Part shown: positions 39,280 through 49,894 of the stretch, one piece after another
Layout of the letters: the number at the start of each line of letters is the position of its first letter
How positions within the stretch are numbered: position 1 is the first letter of the stretch
Origin: Vishniacozyma victoriae
Lineage: Eukaryota; Basidiomycota; Tremellomycetes; Tremellales; Bulleribasidiaceae
Reading direction: 5' to 3'
Assembly (NCBI GenBank): GCA_017654735.1
Contig: JADPYG010000089.1
Location: forward strand, 940,001-1,004,000
DNA length: 64,000 nucleotides
Program-made: the position numbers and the translations under genes
The notes under the pieces: model-generated
Told to the model about the DNA's origin: nothing
The model's input: only the letters and a program-made list of their open reading frames with translations
Databases searched by the model: none

Positions 39280-40111
39280 TGAGACACCTGCTGACTAGAG
39301 CCTCGGCTAGCGAAGGGAAATCTCGAGACAGAGGTCGAGTAGATAGGAGGGGTGTGCATTCAGGAAATTGAGTGGGTTCGTCAGAGGAGTGATCGGGATA
39401 TCGATTCTGTAGCATACGTGAGTGATACATGTAAGATTACATGCTGTAAGGGTGCTCCAGCTAGATAGGTACCAAGCGCTCATGTGGTTCTGACCAAATC
39501 GATGTGCTGAGAAACTGAAAGGATACCTCACTCGGGCATCAGCCACGTCGCTCTGGTCCTGGGATGAAATGAGACCGAGCCTATCTTTTCCGAGCCTCAT
39601 TTCCCGGTGTGGAGCGATTACAAGGGATCAAGGGCGAGGCTGCTGACTAGAAGGGACGGGACTCAAGGAGCCTCCCTTGGAAGACACCTGTGGCCTTCTT
39701 CCCGATGATGGAGTGATCTTATAGGATCGCTGCACTTGCTTGACACATTCGGTCTTCCTAGATCTTTCATGGGGGATGAACGACAATGACGAACACTTCA
39801 GATGGCCCAGCACCTTCACTGAACAGGCTCGAAAAGCCCTCGAAAGGGTCAAAGCCATCAGTATACTGTTCGAAGACCTTCTTTGATCCTCATTCAGCCA
39901 GTTGCCGAGCCTGTGTGTTGGATCCCTGTTCGTCGATATGGACCGAGTTGGCGCAAGAAGGCATGACGGCAAATTCGCCAATGGAAGGCGACTTGTGGAG
40001 CGCGAAAGCCTTGGGGCCTTCCTCCGTCTCAAGACTATAGATAAGAGGGCACCATGATCGTAGGTTCACCTGTCAAACAACTTCAACCTTTCCAAAGAAT
40101 CTCCGAGAATC
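39280..40111. other. Intergenic region with a weak small ORF
   Basis: 832 bp. An ATG-started plus-strand frame at 39786-40040 (84 codons, MTNTSDGPAPSLNRLEKPSK) is the only candidate; it overlaps a longer ATG-less minus frame. Neither resembles a known protein. Nothing else was seen. Confidence 0.3.
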
Positions 40112-40657
40112 ATGTCGACCAAAGCAGCCAACGCAGCGCCCGTGTCGACTCAAAAAATCGAAGCGGACGCAAAGAAGTTCTTCTGGGACTCGATATACGA
40201 TGCCTCCCAGGTGTCTAGGTTTAAAGTACAGATGGAGCTTACGGAGCATGAGAAGGGGGAGCAGTACTGGCGAAATGAATGGACCAGAGCCCAAGACCCA
40301 AAACGGGTCTCACCGGCAACTTTGGATCGACACCGACTGACGGCTAGGGCCTTCTGCCTGGCAGAGACGGCAACCAGGAAGACCACGAAAGTAGTACCTT
40401 CTGAGCACGACGCACATCTCGCTGAGGTGTCTCGCCTTTATAACGAAGAGCAGCAGGGCGGGGGCTGTCTTGTGTGGGCTGAGGGTACGTTGAGAACCGA
40501 CCGCGGTGGATTCACATACAGAATCAATGTAGGTGACGATGCGCTGCCCTCTGAGAGGAAGTCGAGGGAGAGGAAGAGCAGCAGAAAGAGCAGGAGCAAG
40601 AGTAGGGGAGAAAATGATGGGACGGGAAGGAGCTCAGGTGGATGCGTGTCGAGTTGA
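40112..40657 (+). CDS. Hypothetical protein with Arg/Ser/Lys-rich C-terminus
   Basis: A single exon of 181 codons from ATG 40112. The N-terminal two thirds are hydrophilic and probably helical (EADAKKFFWDSIYDASQVSR, EHEKGEQYWRNEWTRAQD). A short strand-like segment GGGCLVWAEGTLRTDRGGF follows. The end is an RS-like basic tract (ERKSRERKSSRKSRSKSRG), which may bind nucleic acid or act as a nuclear signal. No family is recognised, and no introns are needed. Confidence 0.5.
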   Translation: MSTKAANAAPVSTQKIEADAKKFFWDSIYDASQVSRFKVQMELTEHEKGEQYWRNEWTRAQDPKRVSPATLDRHRLTARAFCLAETATRKTTKVVPSEHDAHLAEVSRLYNEEQQGGGCLVWAEGTLRTDRGGFTYRINVGDDALPSERKSRERKSSRKSRSKSRGENDGTGRSSGGCVSS

Positions 40658-41398
40658 GGTCGGTTACACTCGTGCTGAATGTCGGGACGCAGAGAGGATT
40701 GACGTCTTCGGTTTTTGGAGTGGAGAGATGTTCCGGCCAAGTTTATGTTGCACATGAGTTACTTGATGCAAAGGTGCCAGAGTACCACGTCTTCAAAAGC
40801 ACATCTATATCGCATGCGTCTCAGGGTATATTGAGGTCTCTGATGATGATTGTTGCCACCTCACTATACGCTGCTTCACAATTGCACGATTACCACTAGA
40901 TTGTCTAAAGACACGCTATATGAGAGGTTTGGCTTGCATAGCTAGAACCCATAACGACCAATATGAGACATTGGCGTATAGATAAGAGAGAGAGGAAAGC
41001 CGTGGCAATGAGTGGAGCAGCCTGTGAAAGGATTGTTGTGGCGTCAGGTGTGCGATCCCTGCTAGCTTGACAAACGCCGAGAATGGATCAAAGGGGTGAT
41101 CAGCCAAACAGTATACGAGGATGCACCCCATGGAGCGAGGTAGAAGGGATGGCCTCGACCAAGGACCAAAAAGAATCAAAGGACAGCACAGCCTTTCTCC
41201 CTGAGGGGTCAGACCAGGAAAAAGGATATGCACAACCTTTGTTCAAGTTCGTATAGGTCATGAGCAGTCGCAAAGACTATAAAGCTGTTACTTGGGCAAC
41301 CTTGGTCTATCATATAGACATCCATCCCCTCATCCTGACCCTTGGCAGCCATTCGCATCGTCTTTACGCCACCTGTTCCATTCTTCATCATCTTCAAC
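40658..41398. other. Intergenic region
   Basis: 741 bp between two small co-oriented genes. Open frames here are short, and the minus-strand one at 40916-41233 does not begin with a supported start. No repeat or RNA gene was seen. Confidence 0.3.
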
Positions 41399-41971
41399 AT
41401 GCATCGCGAGCTTCCCGATGAGCCGAGTGAAGCTGGAACCGCTCAATGGGTCATGAAATACTGGCCGAGACCGGGCACTACCGATGGAACCATAAACAGA
41501 AGTTACACGATTCAAGATCCTACTTATGAGGAAGTCCCCTCGGCGCTGTACCCAGGCTACAACAATGTCGCTGCTATTGACGACTTCCTCTTTGCCCAAT
41601 CCGATTCCTCCCGTCTACTGAGTCCTAGTAGAGTAACAACGACGACGGACCCTATCAACCTTGGTCTAGACAGAGACGCTAGAGGTGCAGGAACCAGGAG
41701 TGTGGATCGGATCACTCAATCGGGCACGGTGTGGGCGGTGGAAGTGACTGTGGGAACTCGTGCGGAGCACACGGACGTAGACATGGACCACGACACGACC
41801 AACGGTACGGATGAAGACATGCCAGACTCGATCGACCCTAATAGAAGGGCATTGATTCCTCCAGGCCCCATGTCACCGGAAACGGTCGCCCGATTAAGAA
41901 GGGCGGCACGACGTTCCCGAAGGCGGTCAAATCAGGCTCCATCTCACCCTGGGAGCGGAAGCGCAACGTGA
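41399..41971 (+). CDS. Hypothetical acidic/basic small protein
   Basis: A frame of 190 codons from ATG 41399 (MHRELPDEPSEAGTAQWVMK) to 41971. It has a tyrosine- and proline-containing N-terminal part, a central Asp-rich stretch (HTDVDMDHDTTNGTDEDMPD) and a C-terminal PMSPETVARLRRAARRSRRR basic segment that could be a nuclear localisation signal. No known domain is seen. The upstream frame lacks an ATG, so this start was chosen. Confidence 0.5.
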   Translation: MHRELPDEPSEAGTAQWVMKYWPRPGTTDGTINRSYTIQDPTYEEVPSALYPGYNNVAAIDDFLFAQSDSSRLLSPSRVTTTTDPINLGLDRDARGAGTRSVDRITQSGTVWAVEVTVGTRAEHTDVDMDHDTTNGTDEDMPDSIDPNRRALIPPGPMSPETVARLRRAARRSRRRSNQAPSHPGSGSAT

Positions 41972-42256
41972 GGCAGAGGAGTCGATCAAGTCGCGGGTAG
42001 GCAATTGAATCAGTACCAGTATCAGTATCAGTATGAATGTATGTCTCGACTGTTCCAGCGTCAGCTAGTACAAAGCCTCAAAAAAAGGTATTTCCGAGCA
42101 TCCGCGACCTCATAAGGGCTCGGCGACTCCGACTAATGTGCTGATATCAAAATGATCTGCAAGCCGCGTCGATCAAATAGAGGGTATGCAATATATACAA
42201 CAAGAAACCTTCATCGTGACCCATGACCCAAGACTAGTGTCCTTCAGTATATGTCC
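41972..42256. other. Convergent 3' region with a short CAGTAT microrepeat
   Basis: 285 bp between the ends of two converging genes. It contains a 6-bp near-repeat (CAGTACCAGTATCAGTATCAGTAT at about 42012-42035), a run of six A at about 42080, and an AT-rich stretch that probably includes both poly(A) signals. Confidence 0.4.
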
Positions 42257-45200
42257 CTACTTGTACTGTAATAAGAAACCCTGCGTGTGTTAGCCAAATC
42301 CACTCCACAGATCAACCTTGACTCACCTTCCCCTCTTTCCCCTCCCTGACACCAACAAGCCAAAACACATACTGCCCATCTTCCTTGACGATCTTCCTCA
42401 CTGCCTCCCTGATAGATTCCGCATATTTTCGATCATTTATCGAGTGTTCTGCCACAGTCGCTTTCCAAGCCTCGTCATCTGAAATCCAGTTGATATTCAC
42501 AACCAGCTGAGCTAACGTTGATGAAGGTAAATCGACCGCTATGACTGGTAGTGTCGATCTAGCTGATTGGAGGAACCCAGTGATCTTCTCCAGGTAGACA
42601 GCCTGATATCAGCGCATGATGGCAAAGGAGGATTGAAGACTTACCTTGGTGGTATGACGATGTTTTCGATTCGGTTTGACCTTTCCACCTTTAACCTGCT
42701 GCAGGGGTTCGGGAGGTAATATCAACCTGATATCAAAGTCCTTGTCTGGGCGAGCCTCGATCGAAAGAGCAGCTGTTTGTGATGACGAGATTGACCCTTC
42801 GTGCGAAGCGTAGGTTGCGTCTATTCGTCTTTGTTCGGTGATGGCAGCTCTTAGGTAGGAGCAGAGTTCTCCCCGAGGTACTGAACGTTAGCGACTTTTA
42901 GATTTAGAGCGTACCCTCTTTCTCGTTCTTGCGCAGGATTGATCGGACTTTGATATCGGTCTTGTTGACTCGAGGGAGCAGCAAGAAACTGGATGATCAG
43001 CAAGATACGATGCATGGGCAAGGGACTCACGGAGTACTCTGCTCCTCGCATTCGGTGGTTACCTCCTCCAGTGTCCTAGTATCGTCGTATTGCAGATCGG
43101 CACTGATGCCACTACGCCATAATTCCGCGATGAGCTTCATGCGAACCGATAGGTCCACCTGAGCGCCAGCAGCCACGTATACATCACATCGCTGCCGGTC
43201 AGCCACTCACCATGGGCCTAAGACGAAAGTAAGGAGATGACTCACACTAGGTGTCCAATATCCAAATGATCGCTCATCTTCCCTATCCCGAAACATTAAG
43301 TCCTTGGAAAGAGCACTCTCATGTTTCGACACGATCTTGACGAGATGACTAGCTGATCAGCATGAGACTGACGAAGGAAGTCAAGACTTACTCGATAGAG
43401 ATCGACATGCCGACACCGTACGTCGTAGCCTGTGGGCCATGGGCGGTATCAAAGTGTTCCAACAACTTGTCGTATCTCTCATCAGCACTGACATGTGATC
43501 TCACTCACCTGCCGCCGTATGCTAATATATCCTGAGTCATACGTTTACTCGTTTGTACACATTCGAACATGAACCCCCCCCGGAAAAGCTGGCTTATCAG
43601 CTCAAGATATCCCATCGATTTGATCAGGCTCACTTCAGCATTTGTAGCCAGAATAGGCTTGAACAGGAGCCTCCGTCCAATCTGAATGCTGCCTAGCAGC
43701 TTGACAATCTCATCCATCTCGTCAAGCGCTTCTTTCAGCCGTCTTCTCGTGTGAGAGCTAGCTGAAGCGAAAATCATTTCGAGTTTAGTCCGGACTTCTT
43801 GGAAATCGCCTATACGTGAGCATCGCTCCTAACGAGAACAGTCGACTTACCTGCCACGCAACAAGCTTCTAGACTATTCATGATCTGTCGTGGTACACCA
43901 GACACGACCTTCAAAGCGGTCTTTGCCCTATCGAAGTTGACAGAAACACCAATGCGGCTACATGCGTCCAGCACCTGTGATCGAGATTGCTCCGGTGCGA
44001 TGCCGAGTATCAGAGAAAGGACTGGATGATTAGGATGACTTCCGTAGACTGATTGGAGGGACGGCGACGTACTGGTCTCGTGACTGATATGGAACTCGTA
44101 GCCAGTCGCCTCCAATCCTCCCTTCCCTCCTCCAAATTCAGCAATGATCTTATCGACCACCTCTATCATCTCTACATCGGCAGCTGCAGATCGAAGAGGG
44201 GAGACAATGTCGAAACTACCGGATCAGCATCCTTCATGACAGCATGAGAATACATACCTCAACTTCACAGCTCGCGAAGGTTGCCGACCAGGTGCAGACG
44301 GGCGATGTTCCATACCCAGATGAAACCTCTTTGCTCTACCCACATGCCGTCTGGGTGCCGATCGAGCCATGGCTATCAAATCACAAGCGACCATCTGAAC
44401 AAGCTGACCACCTCGATCTAACAGCCTGACACAGTCTTCCTGCGCATATGGGTCCAGTAGTTTCGTCTCGGGTATCAAGACCGGCAAATACGTTTCTTGA
44501 GCACCGTGACGATGACAGAGATCCTTCAGGCGCTGGACGATGACCGCTGACCAGACTTCTGTAGCGACCTGGCGAATGTCCGAGTCGTCGTCGTAAAGCC
44601 AGTTGGTCGATCTCTCGGCGACTAGGTTGATGGGACCAGCTTGAGGAGGCTTAAATATGGCTTCCAGAAGCTGCTTGTACGGCTTGGAGTTACGGTCGGT
44701 CGTGAGGGCTATATGATCAACGCGGGTCAACTTTCCAGAACAAACTCACTCGCTATCGCCCTACTATGCTCGGCTGGCGTCTTGAGCTCGACCGGCATGA
44801 GCGGACTCGCCAGTACAGTATCGGCTCCAGGACGCGAAGAAGGATCGTGTGCAAGCAGCCACGTAATCAATAGCTCCTGCTTCTCTCGTTGCGTGGGCCA
44901 AGAAGGCGGAAAGACGATGGCTGGTGATCGGAGGCCATTGATCGTCTGAGCTCGTTCCTGACCCATCATCGGGGGGAAATTCATCTCGAAGAAGATCACT
45001 CCTAATGAGTACAGATCGGCCTTGTTGTCAGCAGCATCCCTTGCATCAAAGCACAGACTCACCTTGGCATCATATGTTCGCCCTGACATGACCTCGGGGG
45101 CAATGTACGCAGCTGTCCCTATGTTTGAGGTTTTCGTACCATTCATATTGATGGCGCCCGATTGGACGGGATCGACAGTCTCAACCGTCGCTGCCGAGAA

Positions 45201-48200
45201 GGTCTGGATGATCAGCCGGCATCACGACTTACAGATATTCACTCACCGAAAGTCCAAAATCGGCTACGATAGCTTGCCGATCCCCATCTAAAAGTCAGCA
45301 AATAGGTCAGGACCATTGGAGACTAGACTGACTGATGAGGATATTCGACGGCTTCAGATCTCGATGGACGACCTGTTGAGAGTGTAGGTAGGACAGGGCT
45401 TGAAGTACCTCCTGGAAGAGACGCCATGACTCGACTTCACTCAAACCACCATCGATAAGCTCTCGAAGAGTACCCTGGTCATCAGCTGATTTATCTACAT
45501 CAGAACCCAAGACTGACATTGTCAACAAACTCCATGGCAATATACAGCGTCCTATATGCCGTAGGATCGGAATTACTAGTCCCGGTGATAGCGGAACTAG
45601 GGACATCTGAAGGCGATATTCGCGCTGCTTTTTCGACGGCCTTCTCCTTCACTTTGGGCCTCTCCGATTCCGTCTCTTCTCCGCTATCAGCATCCGAGCT
45701 CTCGGTATCGCTCTCATCCGAACTGCTCTCGTCTTGACGTCGTGTCGCCAATGAGAATCGAACAGGCGGGAATGATAAGCTTTTCGAGCTTTCTCGATTA
45801 AACGCATATGGGTTCTTTGGGTCAGGCGGGGCGAACGGATCACTGATCTCATCGACTGCTGGAGCGACCAATTCTTCGGTTTCTTGGTGGGTTGAGGCTA
45901 TCGGATCTTCGGTCCAGCAATTGAAGTATCGGACAATGTGCTTGTGTGAAAGAGCTGAGAGAATCTGGATCTCTTTGTCGGTCACTTGCCTGCTATCTTC
46001 GTCGCGTAGCTTGATCTTTTCTATCCAGATCAGCTTATCCGTATATTTGCAAATGTAAGAATGACTTGCTGACGGCGTATACTTTCTGGTCATATTGATT
46101 TCTAGCCTTGACGACCATACCAAAACCTCCTTGTCCCTGTCAGATCAGCCACGCGTCGAAGGGGCAATGGACATACCAGTTTCTCCAGCTCCTCATAGTC
46201 GTGTTTGTATCGACTCTGACCTTGAGAGAGCTGAGCAGGCTGCGGCCCATTCGATAAAGATCTATGCGGAAGTCGAGGGGTTGGCAGCGAGGAATAGCTA
46301 TCTGAATCGGACGGATGGATATCATGAAGAGAAACTGTACGTCAACACGTGTACGGTTGAATGACCTACGATGAGGCTTTCTGGATGCACTCTTGAGAGT
46401 CTTTTCTATTTCGCGAAGTCTGTCGAGGATCTCTTCCGCTGTTGGGCGCTTCTTGGCTTGCTGGTGCATCATGGAGTCCAAGAGATCGTAGACAGGATCT
46501 GGAAGGGGCAGATCTATCATCAGTCTGATTCGTACATGCGACTTACTATGACGGAGGGAATTGAGGTCGCCATAAATCATGTTGGCCTTTGATCCCAGCA
46601 GGAGCTCGACAAAAAGAATGCCCGAATTCCAGATATCCCGCTTTGCAGTATAATCTTGGGGATGATTCCGCTCATCTGGCGATGCCCTGTCCGTCAGCTA
46701 GCCCTATACAAGGACGGAAGCTGACTGACCAACTTGATGGATTGATCTCTTGGAAGTGTTTCAGGAAAGGATTCGACTTGTGTTCGTCGATTATACGTTT
46801 GGCATATCCGGTCCCCATCAGCTTGACCATGGGCTTATCTGCGGGTGACGAGTGTACCACGACGTAATGCGAGTCAAACACTATGAAGTCAGATATGCAG
46901 CGCGGAGAGTGACTTACGTCTTTGAGTCCCATTCTTCTGATGCACAGCCGAGAGTCCGGTCATGATCTGGCGAAGGTGTTCCTGATATGCGTTAGTACAT
47001 TATTGAGAATGAGTTGATGAAGAGCTTACAATGGCAGTGAGACAGTCAAAGCCACTACTCGGTAAACGACTTTTGAGCAGGCCTCCATCGACTGGACGCT
47101 CCACAAAGACGACAACTCGCTCCCCTCCCTTCGGCGTGCGGTCCCGTTTGACACCGTAAACCCGAAGAATGTGTTCCGACTTGATGATTTGCAGACGACG
47201 TATTTCCGTCACTAGCGAGTCGACCTTCTTTTTCCCTTGGTCAGTCAAGTAAAATGGTCTGTTGAAATCTATGACCTGGGCCCAGAGAGTAGGGACAGTC
47301 GTTCGAACGAAATGTGGGTCGATAGTACCATCCTTCTCGATAGGTTCCGCAACGTATGTCGTCCACAACATCTCTCTCCTTCCCCCGAACAGGTTCCATG
47401 TCGTCCAGCTACCTTCATGGCCTTCTATCCGTATTGGCTCATCCAAGATCATTTCACGCGACGCCAATTCTCCATCGTCCAGCTGTTCCAGTGATTGTTG
47501 GCGTTTCCGCTCCAGTTCCTGCTTGGCCAACTTTAGTCTTCGCTCTTTGTTGATTGAATCATCCAGCTTGATTTGTTCTTTGAGAAGGCGGTCTTCCTCC
47601 CTAGCAGCCAAGATAGCTTGTTCATCCTCTGCACGACTTTGCGCTTCTTCAGCCTATTTATCAGTCGTTTACGAGCAGCATGTGAACTTGACCTACAGCT
47701 CGTTCAGCCTCCTCACGTAAAGCCTTTTCCTCCATGAGCGTCAGCTCTGGCTCGCCAGCTCTAGGGAAGGGGACGTGATTGTTTCTTATCCAATTCTCCA
47801 CATACTCTGTGAGCTGGTGAATTGTCAGTCCAAACTTGAAGATTGTAAAGACACAAACTTACAAGGACAATCATATCCTCGCCGATATTCTTCCTACAGA
47901 CCTCCTGGAGTTCTTCGAGTAATCCTCGAACATGATCCGCCGTGAGCCTGACAGGACGATGGAGCTTGATGAGCGGAGACTGTTTAGGATATCTCTATCG
48001 TTCAGCTACATGCCGGATGACCGTACCTACTTTGCCAGCTTTCAACCGCAATTGCACGCTGACCTTGTCATCATGAGCTCTGAGAGTAATTCCTATCCAA
48101 CCACCTTCCAGCTCAGTTCCCCAAGTAGTCTTGACAGGAGCTATATCGACACAATCATCCTAACAATATTAGCCCAGTTGACGAGCTCTTCTTAGCTCTT

Positions 48201-48382
48201 GCACTCGCGGGACTCACTCCGTACATGGCAGAGATGATTGTCCGCTCCCCCATATAGGCGTCATTGTCTGACTGAAGGTCAGGATCCAGCATAACTTGTC
48301 CGCATCTATAGTGATAAAGTTATCGTTGATAGCAAGATAGATTATGGTTGATTTATCTCTTGACTCAGATTGCTTACGTCAT
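42257..48382 (-). CDS. GCN2: eIF2alpha kinase GCN2
   Basis: GCN2 detects uncharged tRNA and phosphorylates eIF2alpha. The start chosen is ATG 48382, where MTCGQVMLDPDLQSDNDAYM is recovered by splicing a gtaagc...tatag intron. Order: RWD domain (WGTELEGGWIGITLRAHDDK; 48.3-47.85 kb), charged coiled linker (KEQIKLDDSINKERRLKLAK), pseudokinase (47.4-46.2 kb; PFYLTDQGKK, SEHILRVYGVKRD), kinase (GQGGFGMVVKARNQ, VKKIKLRDED, HKHIVRYFNCW, VVHRDLKPSNILI, then SNIGTAAYIAPEV; 46.1-44.75 kb) with an acidic/Ser insert in the N-lobe, a HisRS-like domain (44.7-43.4 kb), and a C-terminal domain ending YVFWLVGVREGKEGKGFLLQ and YK. The intron splitting the catalytic Lys codon region is GC-AG (46021-46069). Many short introns are present. 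It shares a tiny divergent promoter with the HAD gene. Confidence 0.95.
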
Positions 48383-48442
48383 AAAGGTCCCCCACTTCTG
48401 CTAACAATTGTTCAAATCTCACCGTCAGAACACAGCTAGCTC
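48383..48442. promoter_or_regulatory. Very short divergent promoter between GCN2 and the HAD gene
   Basis: Only 60 bp separate the two ATG codons (48382 minus, 48443 plus). If the HAD protein begins at a later ATG (48500 or 48527), the gap is at most about 145 bp. Transcription start sites must lie inside, or one mRNA begins within the other gene. Confidence 0.5.
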
Positions 48443-49764
48443 ATGGATAGGAGAGCAGGATCACTCGCAAGAGTGCTGACCAGGAGAATCTTGAGCTCAA
48501 TGAATGGCGAGGCCAAGAGGAACATGTCGAACCTCGCCCAACCCCCAATCCGACTGGTCCTTTTCGATGTCTTTGGTGTGTCCATTCAAGTCGCGGCTGC
48601 TCTGCCTGCTAATCTACCCAGATACGTTATGCACCCCTCGAATTCCGATTCATGAGCAGTCAGTCACTTCCAGCATACCGTGAAGGAGCTCAGCCTCGGC
48701 AGATATTACGAGGAAGCCGTCAAAGCTGGGATACCAAAGTCTAGCATAACACCTGAATCAGTCCGAGCCGGCTTTAGACCTGGTGAGTTGTAGTCTTGCT
48801 TATGGATCCAACAAGGCTGACGATTCAGCGTTCAAGTCGATGGATATTGAGTACCCGCTATACGGAAAAGGCGGTAGTCCACCTATCTCGCCGGAACAGT
48901 GGTGGACAGAGTTGATCCGCCGGTGTGTCAAGGAAGCGGGGGCAGACCAAGCAGGTGAGTCTCGGCTCCTCCCTTTACTTCATCTCCTGTATCTCGACTT
49001 CGTATACCGCCTACAGCCGCTCTGATAGATCTTGCAGTCTCCGATCACTATCACCTTCCTAGTCTCCATCTCACCGGGTCGACAGGCGACAGCATCGAAC
49101 TCGGCAACGCTCATCGACATAAGCTATGCAAGGAAGCGGCTGACATGCAGAGCTTGCACAGTGCGGTGAAATCGTATCAGCTGCCCTCCTGAAGCGATTC
49201 GAATCAGACCATGGCTACAGAGAGTTCCCCGAGACGATCGAGACTCGTATGTTATGTCTACTTGTGTGGAGTTGACGATACAGTGAAAGAGCTTAGGGCC
49301 CTTGGAATCAAGACCGGCGTAGTGTCTAACGCCGATCCTCGGATATGTAGGTCTCCAATGGGACTTGATGCTGATCAGATAGTCAAGACCCTCGAAGCGC
49401 TAGGCATTCTTCCACTTTTGAGCTACCCCCCAGTCTTATCATGGGATGTGGAAGCCGCCAAACCGTCATCTGAGATATACCACCGAGCATGCGAGGTATG
49501 CGAAGAGGAGCCAGGTCAAGGAGTGATGATGGTCGGGGATGAGTTGAAAGCGTACGTCCCCATCTGCTTCCAGTTGCCCGGCTCACAATTAGCGATTACC
49601 ATGGTGCGATGTCTGCGGGACTCGACGCCCGTCTGATCAGGCGTGAAGGTGAATGGAGTGATGGAGCCGCTCGGATCGCGCACGAAGATTTGAGTGGTAT
49701 ACAGACAATCCAGAGTCTAAGAGACTTAGTAAACGAGATACGCCGGCGCAATGCCCTGTCGTAG
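48443..49764 (+). CDS. HAD-superfamily hydrolase, HDHD3-like
   Basis: Splicing recovers all four HAD motifs. Motif I is RLVLFDVFDTLCTPRIPIHE (exon 1 donor near 48575, acceptor near 48622), motif II is GVVSNADPRI, motif III is AAKPSSEIYHRACE, and motif IV is MMVGDELKADYHGAMSAGLD formed across an intron (about 49553-49599). The cap region contains IEYPLYGKGG and WWTELIRRCV, typical of HDHD3/epoxide-hydrolase-like HADs. The end reads VNEIRRRNALS before TAG 49762. One middle intron (about 48955-49150) is unusually long at about 196 nt, and an internal small exon cannot be excluded. The phosphatase substrate is unknown. The Arg-rich N-terminus (MDRRAGSLARVLTRRILSSM) could be a mitochondrial presequence if ATG 48443 is used. 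Confidence 0.85.
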
Positions 49765-49894
49765 CTCAGCTATGGCGAAGGTTTGAGGTCTTGATCGTCT
49801 TATATACGCCCAAAGCACCCATGCATGCTATATCGAGTCACTGTACTATCGACAATGACCTACGCCCTAAAACTGTAATGAACAACGTTTATGT

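Noticed and set aside
39628..40032. Minus-strand Arg/Ser-rich frame opposite a small plus ORF
   Set aside because: Begins with a non-ATG codon and mirrors the opposite frame; no independent support.
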